From NCBI RefSeq assembly GCF_000003815.2, contig NC_049983.1:20620552-20684551 (forward strand): 64,000 nt of DNA, read 5' to 3'. The notes under the pieces are model-generated. The model saw only the letters and a program-made list of their open reading frames with translations. It made no database searches and was not told the DNA's origin. Shown one piece after another: positions 48,301 to 59,910 of this stretch. Origin of the DNA: Branchiostoma floridae (taxonomy: Eukaryota > Chordata > Leptocardii > Amphioxiformes > Branchiostomatidae). The translations under genes were made by a program, and so were the position numbers. Each line of letters starts with the position of its first letter. Within the stretch, counting starts at the first letter, position 1.

Positions 48301-51300
48301 GATAGGCATGGGAGCCATGTGTTGAGAGGTCTTTATATTATTATCTGTATAGCAAGACACCCAAGCAACATGAGATATTTATAGATGGTCCTATACCTAA
48401 TTACTAAGTAATGATGAATTCCCTAACCTTTATAGTATTTCATACAATACAACCTTTTCAGCTTGATGTGTACGTGTAAATTGTGACACTGAGCTCTGCA
48501 TTTTTGACACCTAATGTTGTCCAAATAAAGCTTTAGTGGAGAGCCTGTAGTCAGCACAACCCAATTAGAGCATGTTTCAGACTGCTAACAAGGTTAGGTC
48601 TGTGCTTAATGCTGTAGGGTCTCTGTTTAGGCCGCCAGGACGGTGTTCAATGGGTATAACTGTGCCCAACAGATCGATGGGCTGTCCAGACAGAATTGCA
48701 GCATGACTTCTTTTCAGGCAATGACAGAGTTGTGCTCGTAATTTCTGAACCTTACATGATAGCTGTTGTGTCCATGGGGTTACAAGCAGTGTTTTGCAAC
48801 ACAATTTGAACAACACCTGTACTGCTGTAGTGCTTGCACATGTATGGTGTTACCTATACATAGTACAGTATTTATATTCCCTGTATTGTATTGTACATGT
48901 ACTACCTGAATAAACGTACTGAGACTCAAGCATAGTAGTGCGTGGGAAAGTTGTTGAAAACAACAAAGGCACAACTAACCACCAAATACAGAGCACAAGG
49001 TCATCAACATTGTTTACAAAATAAATTCCCCTATGAACTTATTGGTGGTTTTGTTGCACAAATGTATGCCATAATGGTGTGAATCTTTTCTGAATAGTGC
49101 AGGATTTTATCCAAGAACCTTCTTATGCATCTAAGTGATGTATCCAAAACATATTACATAATGCTGAGTTGGCTCATCTATTATCATCTGTAACCTTTCC
49201 ACAAAATCAATATAATTATATACTAGAAGGATACAAGAAGGATACTTGTTCATACTTAATTTGTTCCATCTCTGAGCCTAATCCTTTTATGTTCAAAATT
49301 ATCAGAGCAGAATTTTTACCTTATATCTTTTTATTATTAGACTCACTGGCAGTCAGAGATTGTGAAATACAGACTACTTTATTTGCAATGGGTATCACAA
49401 GTTCTTCTATAAAACAACACAGCAAAACCATCAAATTTGTACACAGTTTGGTTCCACATTGTTTCATACTGTCTGTCTGTCAGACTGTCACTGTGGAAGA
49501 AAACAAATTTGACGATCTGGCACCAAGGAAACCATAACCACAAGACCATGAAATTAAAGTGTCCAGGTGGTACCATGGCGCTGATCTCCTAAATCTGACT
49601 TAACCTGTCTTCTGATAAATCAATGGCAACCATTGCAACACGGTTTACACAACATGCAGCAGTGACATGGCAATCTCTTAGGTGCTTAAGTCACCACTGT
49701 CCAAGGGGTAAGACAGCATACACAAGACAATGCATGCATATGTGTCATTACCACTACGTTTGCAGTAACAGTAGGCAGAAACTGACATTCTGGCTGGATT
49801 TGATCAAGTTGTTTCAAGCATATCATCACGTATCTGGTAATGTGAATCAATTTGTATCACTTTTCATTTTGCAATCTGCCACATGACAAATCTGTTTGGA
49901 TTTTATGCATGTGCACACTGTACGCACATAGTACCTTTGACCTTTGATAATGTCAGACAGGCAGAACAGCGTACAACCTACAACACATCTCATGATCAGG
50001 CAAAGGGCATTCAGTTTACTCAAGAAGCCCAAATCAACTGTGAACCTGGACACAACCTCACTACTGATACAAATATGTGACATTCAACACCGACCAAGTT
50101 AAAATAGGCTGTTTGATTACGTGAACATATACACACTGGTTAGTCAACATTCTGTCTTTATGTTGCTGAGGTAATGATACATAATCATGTACATGATTGT
50201 AGTTACAAGCGGGGATGAAGGGAATCTGCCATGGAGTGACAGGCAAAATCTAATTGCAAAGATAAACAGTTTTATACTGTAGTTTAAAGATTATACTAGC
50301 CTGGATACCAGACCTCAGATCTACTAGTATCTCAAAAATATCTATCGCCCACACAAAAGATATTTTTGAGATCAGGCTGGGGTCTGGTGCACAATAGATA
50401 TTTTTGAGATCGGGCTGGGGTCTCGTATCCAGGTTTATACAGTGTGAGTCAGCTAAAAATTTGTCATCATCTGAACCTTTTGTGTTTACAAGCAATTTTG
50501 ATAATTGATGGTGTGCAAAAAACATTCTAACCAGGGTTGAGATACATTGTAATAGCCAGGGTTGAATGATATGTAGGATAATAGGTAGGATACTTCGTGG
50601 GCAAGGAATTAAGTCTGATGAAGATGTCTGTAAAAACATCCTGCTGAACCTTGCATCTTGGGACAAATGATAGATAATGACTTCCTGTCAAAAGCCTCTC
50701 ATCATCTTAAGATATCGTTACCAGTAAGACAGTATCACAGATTCACAGTGATGACTTATCAACAAGGAAACACTCTTTGATAGAGTATGCATGTACATGT
50801 TGACTTTTTCACCACTAGACTCCATCTGGTAAAAAATCAGACAGATGAGATAATATTTAAGATATTCTAGTATTTTCCCTCTTATTTTTGGCATGCCTCT
50901 CACCCAATACAATGTACTACAATTTATCAGATACAGACACTGAACCATTAAAAAAACGTAAATACAGGCCTTAACCCAAGAGCATTTTCCCAGGACACGC
51001 TAAATGAAGCAGCATCCAAAAAGAGGATACCCGGAAATTCTATTTTGAGAATGAAAACAGCGTCATGCCCTCCACATGACTTTCCCTGAGTTGTAAACAA
51101 AACCAGAACCATAATTCAGCTACATTGTGGTTCAAACATAATACATCTGAACACCATGTGGACCAAAGTCACCAGATGGCTATATAGCCTGAGGCAAGTA
51201 TTGCACAAATATTCCGGTTTGTAGGGCAAACGTATTTGCTGACCGTTCCCTCTGAGAAGACTGTCTCCCTGGTCATATGGCACTGCTTCCTACTGTCTGG

Positions 51301-52079
51301 ACATGACGGATCTATCAAAGGAAAGAAGTAGCCCTATCTCCGACTAACGATACTGTACATGTCCTTTCTTTCAATTCAAGTTCTTACCCTTTCCCACCAT
51401 TGAAATCATTTATTAAACAAAAACAAACAAAGGATTTCCACCCTGGGTTCTTGGAAAGACGACTGGCCTACTGTGCATAAATCCAAGGGGCGCGACTACC
51501 AGATGAACTACGTTGTCACGACTTGAAGGCTATCCTGTCGTTTCCCTGTCTTAAGTTGATCGTGACTGAGATAAGCTTCTGCTAGACGTCACTCAAGTGT
51601 GGATAATCTTTACGGGAAGATATGGAACCTGTCCCACCGGCTATGTGTGAACGTGAGAAACATAAACAACACACAAATTATATGCTTCCCGTATCTTCCT
51701 GCGCATTTCCTAGGCATGGGGCTGAGTAAAATTAATGACATTACATTACATCACATATCACTGGCAATGCTATGCCACATCGATGGGTGAGAACTTCAGA
51801 AGACATCGTCAGCCGTAACGTTACAGATCTTTGTTTACCAAGGATTCGCACTGTGCCGGGTCAACTGTTGATTCGCTTGGGTGACAAAACCGGGTACCCC
51901 ACAAAAACGACGCCATATCTCCGAAATGAAGGAATAATCACAGCGGCAAACGATATCCTACCGTGGAGTGCATCGCCAGCTGTAAGCGGGTACCAGGACA
52001 GTCTTGTCGGTGATAGTGTGACGTCGACCTGGCGATTTTTCAGGAGGAACGTCTCCCTCGCCAGCACCTGGTCCGCCAT
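27392..52079 (-). CDS. CERK: Ceramide kinase
   Basis: Twelve minus-strand exons in transcript order: 51962-52079, 43622-43870, 43070-43198, 42665-42728, 36014-36159, 35139-35213, 34403-34555, 33969-34074, 33614-33699, 33143-33345, 27901-28100 and 27392-27482. All phases agree; joined length is 1620 bp, 539 aa (human 537). It phosphorylates ceramide to ceramide-1-phosphate at Golgi and plasma membranes. The N-terminal PH-like part covers about residues 5-120. The diacylglycerol-kinase-type catalytic part has LLVFVNPFGGKK (130-141) and IVCVGGDGMF (188-197, nucleotide-binding GGDG). CTEGCLVC (344-351) keeps the CxxxCxxC motif needed by vertebrate CERK. LILIHATPRYRFLGHLLKHL aligns with the calmodulin-binding stretch. 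The tail VHCQLIKLFARGIEE is conserved but ends in a cysteine-rich CWPVGCFCA unlike human. Introns reach 8.1 kb. Confidence 0.96.
28405..28550. repeat. CpG-rich repeat block, left partner in CERK intron 10
   Basis: Holds CGCGTTCGTATCGCGTTT, GTCGCGACAG, and an inverted AACTCTGACGCG...CGCAGAGTT pair. The same words recur at 32970-33082 at the other end of a 4.6-kb segment, in a very A/T-rich intron. Confidence 0.55.
29960..30965. repeat. Higher-order direct repeats in CERK intron 10
   Basis: Two layers. An ACTATTTCAAACATG...CGCAT(A/G)AATTGAC block recurs at about 29975 and 30728. An AAGACCTACCTGTTCCTGAC...GAGCTCT block recurs near 30249, 30594 and 30882, with a short fourth trace near 30161. 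Copies at 30183-30325 and 30528-30666 are about 90% alike at an offset of 345 bp. Confidence 0.7.
32598..32726. repeat. 29-bp minisatellite, about 4.5 copies
   Basis: Near-identical units with the core GCTCGCTGTAGCGCGGAAGT followed by CCGGCCCC. GC-rich and self-complementary in part (GCGC...). Because 29 is not a multiple of 3, the open frames across it cycle through three frames and are not genes. Confidence 0.88.
32987..33082. mobile_element. Short inverted-repeat element, right CpG-rich partner
   Basis: About 96 bp beginning AACTCTGAC and ending GTCAGAGTT, with CGCGTTCGTATCGCGTTT inside, 60 bp from CERK exon 10. No target duplication was recognised, so the element status is tentative. Confidence 0.45.
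42311..42488. mobile_element. TA-flanked MITE in CERK intron 3
   Basis: 178 bp, with ends CAGTCAAACCTGT on both sides in inverted orientation and further pairing to GGCCAC. TA lies just outside each end (42309-42310, 42489-42490). The interior repeats AAGGGACCG and GGACAGGTGGCCCCT twice. Position: between CERK exons at 42665-42728 and 36014-36159, i.e. in the intron after exon 4. Confidence 0.8.
44041..44200. mobile_element. Decayed MITE, sibling of 20509-20687, in CERK intron 1
   Basis: Begins CTGTAAATGCATTTCAGTTT and shares GCGGTAxCAGGxAAAATG and ACTGTGGTTTTAAGTTTGCG with the G6PD-intron copy. The right end (TGCATTTACTGCAACAG) is degraded. Confidence 0.65.
47221..47300 (+). tRNA. tRNA-like sequence, pseudo-tRNA or SINE head
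   Basis: Carries GGTTCGAATCC (47281-47291), a perfect polymerase III B-box, preceded by an A-box-like TAGTGGCCGAATCG (47224-47237) and a TTTGTAT segment reminiscent of a threonine TGT anticodon loop. The acceptor and anticodon stems do not pair well, so it is unlikely to be a working tRNA. A tRNA-derived SINE is equally possible. Confidence 0.4.
50300..50433. repeat. Inverted-repeat element in CERK intron 1
   Basis: CCTGGATACCAGACC at the left pairs with GGTCTCGTATCCAGG at the right. The interior has a repeated AGATATTTTTGAGATC(A/G)GGCTGGGGTCT unit. Likely a small non-autonomous transposon, class unknown. Confidence 0.6.
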
Positions 52080-53380
52080 GTTACCATTGTACTGATGCGC
52101 AAGGCACCATGGGAGAGTAAAAAGGCAATGACGAAACTTGCCTGATGTTGATGTAACACGATACATAACCAAAATTATGATAATCATGAATTGATAAATT
52201 GCGAAACAGCACCCTCAATTTATAACAAGCACGTTTGCATTTAGAAACGTGGCACAAACTTCACATGGCTAAAGTTGAATTTGGGCGAGGTCAAGTTTTT
52301 TTTTTATTGCAGCATAAGTTAGTTAACACATTATAACGTTATTAACAAAACATGGTGGCGACACACTCAAGTCGTAACTTTTATTAGTGCCGCCACCGAA
52401 AACGAATAACGTTACAAGTACATGGGTAACAAGAAAACAAAACAAGACAAAAGAACAAATAAGCCTTGAATAAGCAAAGCAATAGGGCAAAATCAAGGAG
52501 GTTAAAAAAAAAACAATTGAAAAGTAAGATATGATAAGTCCCTCTACTACTGAGACTGGTAGAATACTAGTATATTCAGTCGTCATGGAATCGATTGGTA
52601 TCTAGCAAGAAAGTTTGCACATACATTGATATTTGTTTCGGGCCCGAGGACAGAAAAGAATACCCTTTTAATAAAAGCAACTGTACCCAAGTGTCACGCA
52701 CGTTACTTCGTGACAAGCATAACGTTAACCTTAAGCTTTATCATTACCGTTGCTGGTATAATTACCCTCGAATATTTGGAGGATAAATAAGATGGAGTTA
52801 CCTTGTTTATTTTATCAAAAATATATGGAAAGAATGCAAAAGATGAATGGAAATACCTCGACTTCTCATAAGGACCTAGCGTGCATTTAGCGTTTTCGTG
52901 GCATGGTGATGCCTATTGCACCAAATATAACTAGTAAAACCACAGAGGCAGAATAATATTAGCACAGTAACGTTGGATGTTATCATCCTTGGGGCACAGA
53001 GTCGATGAACCTTATCTTGACATCGTGATAATGATTATAGATTATTGAAGCTCAAAGCTTTCAGCATGACGCGTATCTGTGATGGCCTTATCCGCCTAGT
53101 GACTGGCAGCAGCACATCAGTCATGCTTTATGAAGCTTAAGTAGGACGAGGCAAAACTTACGGTTATTTTTCAAAACTACCCGTCAGCAGTCAATTTCAA
53201 CCGCATAACCCGCTGAGGGACTGGACAGCATCGATTGTAGACCTCATGATACTCAACTTGCCATGTCTCTTCCACGTACACAGCAAGTTTCTCGCAATCA
53301 ACATCATCAAGATGGATGATTCTTTTTCTTTTTAATACTCGGGGTCACAATATTACACCCGGCGGTGGTTGGCCGGTTTC
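52080..53380 (-). promoter_or_regulatory. 5' flank of CERK
   Basis: Directly upstream of the CERK start codon on the minus strand. The start context GGCGGACC-ATG-G is strong. No TATA box is obvious, and the short frames on both strands are unlike known proteins. Confidence 0.35.
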
Positions 53381-53381
53381 G

Positions 53382-53572
53382 CATAAGGTTCGTGCAAATC
53401 ACATAAGGTTCGTGTGTGTCACATAGTGATTCGTGCGAATCACATAAGGTTCGTACGTTTTCGCATGGTGATTCGTGTGATTTTCATATTAAAGGTTTGT
53501 GCGTTTTCACATAGTGATTCGCGCATATCACATAATGTTCGTACGAATCTCATAGGGTTCGTGCAAATGCTT
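53382..53572. repeat. Degenerate tandem repeat of about 20-22 bp
   Basis: About nine units built from CACATAAGGTTCGTGCGAAT, with alternating CATAAGGTTCG and CATAGTGATTCG forms. Partially self-complementary (TTCGTGCGAA, TTCGTACGAA). Confidence 0.75.
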
Positions 53573-55060
53573 AGGCACCCCTGATCGACGGACATTGGAA
53601 TCAAAGATGTAGAACGAACTAAATTCAACAACACCCTTTTCCCGGAGGCAACAAGAGGAATAAAAACGCCCCCTATCAATCATAAATCAAAATGCAGAGC
53701 ATGGTACAGTATGCCAATATTCATGTGGGCGCCAGCCTGTTCGGATGCGAAAATTCTAAGAAGTAACGGAAAACATCTATGCATATGTTTTTTATTCAAA
53801 ATTAACTCATTTATCTAACAAGATACATGTATGAATAAAGAATGATAGAAGAAAAGATGTTCAAAACACCAATATTAAACATATCATCTATCGAATAATA
53901 CCAAGGAGGTTGAAAGAGGGCTCCTTGATAATACGTGCATAAATTATGTTATATTAACGTTAATTGTCGCTCAGACAGTAACGTTAGCGTTCATTGTTCT
54001 AAATCCGGAACCAGAAGTTCTGGTCCCTGTTAGAATTTTTTTCTTCTTCTTTAGTTTCTTGAGTCGTCTATTATATCTTTCGGATTGATTTCTGCATTTC
54101 TAGGCGCTTGTAGGCTATACTGTGATTGGATGATATCGACCCATCGATTAGTTTTTTTAGGGGGGAGGGGGGCGTCAAATTCTGCGTTTCAATTAGACAA
54201 TTTACGAATCTCAGAGTAAAACATGTAGATGGAGTGTTAGTCAAAGTACATATTTACTGGTCCTAAATATACTTTGTATATATTTGTATCTAGCAAACGT
54301 AAACGATCACTGCAACCTATGTGTATAACCATAGGTATAACGTTACAACAAAGTCAGTCGATGAAAGGGAGTGGATGTAGGACAGAAAAAAGATGACAGA
54401 GAACACGTAACGTTAACTATTTCTTATTCTGGGCAAGAATGACATGGAAGAAGCATTTACTGACACATGTCTTCATATCTGCATCTTTATTACAACGTGC
54501 CTTAACTGCCTTTACTTCATACTAAAAACACACATTTTGTCTACGATTCACAAGCCAGAAGTCACAACAGCTCTGGCTCAGCATGATTGCATTGGCTCTT
54601 CTACCTTTGAGCAATAACCTATGTCTATCTTTGCAAAGTTAAAGATTATTTGAACACAGCGTCAGAATACAATCACGAACTTAACCAATGAAGACGAAAA
54701 ATCACACATCGTTCTACTGTTGCAGACCATATACCAGTTTATACCAGTTTGACCAAAACATGCTTTGCAAAGTAAAATTAGCAGCACAATGTTCTTTCTA
54801 ATTTATATTTCTTTGTTTATATTTCGGACGCCCCACTACACCCCCCCCCCCCTCGCACAGAGGCTTGAAGGTTTCGTTTTATATAAATGTCCATGATTTT
54901 TTACGGTGGACTGTAACCATGGTAACGTTATCACTGCTCATTTTGCCATTTGACAATGACGGCGGTGCTCGCTGGTCCCTCAGGCATAGCAAAAGGTAAC
55001 TCAAACAGTTTTAGCAAACCCTCGAACAGTTTTAGCCAAACCATCACCATATTGCTAATA

Positions 55061-55889
55061 CCCCCCTCACATTAGGCGAAAATCGATCGGAAGACTAGTC
55101 TACGAGCTCTAAGTGACATTTTCGTGAGTAAGACGTCCGGTGTTCTCACGATAATCTTGCGATTTTTAGGGATCGCCGGCGATTTTCAGGGGTCGTACGA
55201 TGGTCGCGGTGCAGCGAAACATGTTCTTAACATAAGCGACACGTCGCAGGAGATATTTGAAATCGCAGAGCTCGTTTATAATACCGAGTTGCAGATCGTG
55301 CGTGCAAATCGTGCGTACCTCGCAAGGGTATCGGTCAATAGCCTTGCGTCAATCCAACGATTGAAGACCGATAGGCGAGCACAGACATAGTTATTAATCA
55401 TCGAGCGCAAATAGGATGGCGAACGCCCGTCAGTCGGGCCCTGAGTCGGGCGACGTTCGGGCGACGTTCGCCCGACTTCCGTTTGTTTACTAACATTGAA
55501 TTTCTGGGAATGTGAGGGTAATTCTAACATTGTGGCCCCTTTGGTAGTATGTAGGCTGGCTTTCTGATACACCTTCCTTTCTTGTGTCATTTCTTTTATG
55601 CCCGCGCATTCCATTTATTGGTTAAAAAGATTCCGACAACGAAATAAGCAACATTTATTGATCTCTAGCCTTTTTTGAGGAACGTTTTGTGTTACCTTGT
55701 CCGCGTGCAAGAGGTCATGGGAGGTTCCTTATCATAGATTTATTCACCGTCGGTCGCACGAGCCTCGCTTATATGTGACGGGGACAGTTTTTGGGCGAAA
55801 AATACGCAAGACCATCTTAAGATTTTAAAATCAGCCGACCTTCCTGCGATCGCGAAGTACGTCCGAAGATCGTATATAATGTGAGGGGG
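55061..55889. mobile_element. Inverted-repeat transposon, non-autonomous, about 830 bp
   Basis: Starts CCCCCCTCACATTA and ends TAATGTGAGGGGG with TA directly outside both ends (55059-55060, 55890-55891). Subterminal AATCGATCGGAAGAC and the complement of GTCCGAAGATCGTA also partly pair. The interior has a strong palindrome (CGGGCGACGTTCG around 55446-55475) and no convincing transposase. Confidence 0.72.
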
Positions 55890-57220
55890 TATAAAGTATA
55901 AAGTAAAAACTATAAAGAGACACCTGCCCGGCGCACCATGACCCAATTCTTGATGGATGATTGACACTGAGATTATGCTAAATAATGCATAGCCCGCACA
56001 CAATAGACCAGCTCACCCGATTATTCGTCGTCATCTTGATATATCATACAATGTATTACCCATAACTATCATTTCTGAAGACACTTGGGTTGCGGCCAAA
56101 AAGCCCTTATTCCGACACATCGATTTACAGTGCATTTGATAGTACATACACAAACGGTGCAAGCTGGGAATCGGAGAAAACCCCGAGGACACGGTTGACC
56201 TATATCCAGGACATTCCGTGTGACGCCTCATGTTTGTTTGTCCATCAGTGGGGCGAAACCTAAAATGTTTACAGCAAGGTTCCAAATCTTCAGCAGTCCG
56301 ACTTTTTCTGACCGACCAACAAGTTAGCGTGTTTCACATCAACTGCCAAAGAAATAAAAGTATAGATGTGGTGTTTAAAGATTGTTTTGGTGGAACTATG
56401 GAAGACTATACGTAAAAAGGATCAAAGGAAAGGTACAATAAAGAACAAAGAGGGGCACCATTTCAGTGTAGCGTTTTGATTGGCCGAACTGGCCCATCAT
56501 GAGATTTGTCATAACGATCTATCCTGGTACGACTGGTACAACGGTCCAGGTCATTTGCACCTCCCGAGCAGTTGCTACGACAAACAGCGGGTAAGTAGTA
56601 TCCTTTCTGTACCTTCTGTTCATGGTTACTTAGACGTCACAATTGTGAAATCCTTGCAAAATGATTCGATGATCATGACTTACATCTTTCGTCATGTCCC
56701 ATGAAACGTACTGATACGTACATGTACATCACTGGGAGACGAGAAAGGTTCTTAACAAGTGTCCTGCAGAATCCCTACGACCTGTAAAACCTCATCACAT
56801 AAGCCTTTCAAGTACGATAGGATGATGAACGCTATGTGAAAAAATACCACTTATTTAATCAGAAAATGATCGAAAATGAACTGAGAAAATCGTTGTCATG
56901 TTGTGTACCGTTTATAGTCAGGCCGCGCCCTCATGGGAACGCCCAGTCACTTTCTGAACTCGGCTGACGTTTACTAGTTCCAACTGTCCCCAAAGTATGG
57001 CACGTTTATAGCCATAGTTTCGACTAAAGGGTTCAGAAGTTTGTCCCCACTTTATTCTATCTCCAAGAGTGAGCCACACTCATTGGAAAGGCAGTGTACC
57101 CGCCTGTAAACACGTCTTTTTTCACAGCGGTTCGATGGAGGGTCTTTGTTCATGGCAAAACCTCCTTACGATGACCAATTATCATTGGCGGAAAAACGGG
57201 GGGGGGGGGGGGGGGGGCTG
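55890..57220. other. Non-coding intergenic stretch
   Basis: No recognisable exon. It ends in a long poly-G run (about 57199-57217) that borders the gap, which probably explains why assembly failed there. Confidence 0.4.
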
Positions 57221-57320
57221 NNNNNNNNNNNNNNNNNNNNNNNNNNNNNNNNNNNNNNNNNNNNNNNNNNNNNNNNNNNNNNNNNNNNNNNNNNNNNNNN
57301 NNNNNNNNNNNNNNNNNNNN
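57221..57320. other. Assembly gap (100 N)
   Basis: Exactly 100 N, conventional size. The upstream part of the reverse-transcriptase relic is presumably hidden or lost here. Confidence 0.95.
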
Positions 57321-59009
57321 TCATTCAGGAGCTATACACAGACACTGTAAGTTGTGTCAGAGTTGGAGCCAACTACTCTGATTGGTTCGAGCTTTGCAGC
57401 GGTGTCGCCAAGGCTGTGTCCTAGCCCCAACACTTTTCAACACTGCCATCGATCACGTGATGTCCAGGACGGTTGGGTGGGGAATGTGGCATGTGCGGTA
57501 CCACCTACGCAGACCATATTTATCTTTACCGATATGGACTACGCTGATGATGAGGCACTACTCGCAGAACTCCTAGGAGCACTGGTCAGTTCCCTCGAGA
57601 TCTTTGCTGAAGAGAGCCAAAGTCTGGGCCTTGAGGTTAGCTGGCTGAAGACAAAGCTTCAGTCCCTCAGTGACTTCTTGGACGAACCAGTATGCCCTAC
57701 CATTAGAGGACAGTCAGTCGAGGTGGTCCAGTGCTTCAACTACCTTGGAAGTCTTATCACATCAGACTGTAAATCAGACCATGATATCAAGAGGAGAGTA
57801 GGTATAGCCTCTGCAGCTTTTGCCCCACTTGACCGAGTCTGGCGTTGCAAACAAGGGAGGGTCTTTTTAGCGAATGCCCACAAACGCCCACTCTAGAGAA
57901 GTCAGCGCTGCACGAATCTCATTTTTTTTGCTTGGAATATGTCCACGTTGTGCTCCCATGTATTAATCCTGAGTTTCAAGTCAATCCATTGACCCGAAGT
58001 GACATAAATCAAAGTTTTCGATTCTCGATGGTCTTTTTAGCGAACGCCCAGCAAAATGTCTTTTTAGCGAATGCCCACTATATCCACAAAAATATCGGCC
58101 GTCGCGCAACGACACCTAAACCTACCGCCACAAACATGTTCAAGATGGTGTCCCATTGATGTGTACGGAGTTTCCGTGCTTTACAAGCATTTTAAGTCCC
58201 TGTTTTTGGTCAAAATGTACGGCGACGATACTACCATACTTTAACTATAGCAATTCAAAATGGCGGGCACTAGTCATGTGACCTCCTTGTGGGACTGTTC
58301 TATAAGTATCGCGGGAGGGACTGTTGTAGCATAGCTTCTCATACAACCAATTTAGAGTGAATTCTGAACAAGATTTTCATTTCATAGTGCTATCATCTGA
58401 CTGATATTTACAATGTGGTCATTTTTTCTGTGCTATTATTACCCAGGTTTGAGGAACTTAGTGCAAATTTGGATATTGATTCACCTCAGTGCCCAATTAA
58501 TGTACAAAAGGCTCAGACACATTAGTGTTATAAACCTGAATAGGGGCAGGTAACCAATACTAGAAAAACATAGCTATTTATTATTAACAATACTATTTAC
58601 ATTATAATAATAACTCTTCACCAAACTGGACTTTTCTTATCTTTATTTATCACAGAAACATTGTTACAATGAGGATTTGATTAGATGAGTATCTGTTACA
58701 GTGTGTACAAACTTATTTCAAATACAAAAATGTATTTCGTTTCACTTCCTAAATATTTTTAAAGTATTGGAAGAAGTTGACACATAAACAATATTAATTG
58801 CATTATTTATGTGCAGTAAAATGTGACTACATGCTATCAATAGCCTAATAAAATGTTGGAACATGGCACAAGCGGGCTCCTCTTCTGAGTACAGAAAGGA
58901 AATGTTTTATAACATTTAGTTATGACGTAGAAAATTTCCATTGTAAAATGTACATTTATTAACATTTACAAACAAATTGTTTTTTCTCTTCTTAATAAAT
59001 GACAACAAT

Positions 59010-59445
59010 ACAGGTAAGTAAGGTGTGTTTCCTTTTATAACAGGCCAGGTAAGACGCCGTACAGGTAAGTAAGGTGTGTTTCCTTTTATAGCAGACCAGG
59101 TAAGACACCGTACAGGTGAGTAAGGTGTGTTTCCTTGACTACAGACTAGGTAAGACACCTTACAGGTGAGCAACGTGTATTTCCTTTCATTACAGACCAG
59201 GTAAGACACCGTACAGGTGAGTAACGTGTATTTCCTTTGATTACAGACCAGGTAAGACACCGTACAGATGAGTAAGGTGTGTTTCCTTGACTACAGACTA
59301 GGTAAGACACCGTACAGGTGAGTAAGGTGTGTTTCCTTGACTACAGACTAGGTAAGACACCGTACAGGTGAGTAACGTGTATTTCCTTTCATTACAGACC
59401 AGGTAAGACACCGTACAGGTGAGTAACGTGTATTTACTCCCCTGT
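59010..59445. repeat. 51-bp tandem array, left half of the fold-back core
   Basis: About nine units with the core CCAGGTAAGACACCGTACAG followed by GTGAGTAAGGTGTGTTTCCTT. Each unit has two splice-donor-like words, CCAGGTAAG and ACAGGTGAGTAAG. 51 bp is 17 codons, which is why long but spurious open frames cross it. Confidence 0.88.
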
Positions 59446-59454
59446 TTAATACCT

Positions 59455-59910
59455 ATCTGGTCTATAGGCAAAGGAAAGTTGCTTTACTCACCTGTATAAT
59501 ACCCTGTCTGGTCTATAGGCAAAGTAAAGACATCTTACTTACCAGTATAATGGCTTATCTGGTCTATAGCAAAAGGAAAGACACCTTACTCTCCTGTTTA
59601 ATGGCCTATCTGGTCTATAGACAAAGGAAAGACACCTTATCCACCTGTATAATGGCCTATCTGGTATATAGACAAGGGAAAGACACCTTACTTACCTGTA
59701 TAATGCCCCATCTGGTATATAGGCAAAGAAAAGACGCCTTACTCACCTGTGTAATACCCTATCTGGTCTATAGACAAAGGAAACACACCTCACTCACCTG
59801 TACGGTGTCTTACCTGGTCTGCTATAAAAGGAAACACACCTTACTTACCTGTACGGCGTCTTACCTGGCCTGTTATAAAAGGAAACACACCTTACTTACC
59901 TGTATTGTTG
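59455..59910. repeat. 51-bp tandem array, right half of the fold-back core
   Basis: About nine units in inverse orientation to the left array, with the core GGTCTATAGACAAAGGAAAG followed by ACACCTTACTCACCTGTATA. Outer units match the left array most closely; units near the centre are more diverged. Confidence 0.86.

Larger units (their letters stand above)
44201..51961. other. CERK intron 1, no other gene seen
   Basis: About 7.7 kb of the 8.1-kb first intron. Apart from the tRNA-like stretch at 47221 and the inverted repeat at 50300 I see scattered low-complexity sequence and a poly-G run near 47481. Open frames here do not resemble known proteins. Confidence 0.45.

Noticed and set aside
51772-52095. 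107-codon plus-strand open frame at the CERK start
   Set aside because: It is antisense to CERK exon 1 and its 5' flank, with no recognisable product.
59010-59910. CRISPR-array appearance of regularly spaced repeats
   Set aside because: The whole unit repeats without unique spacers, and the DNA is animal nuclear sequence.
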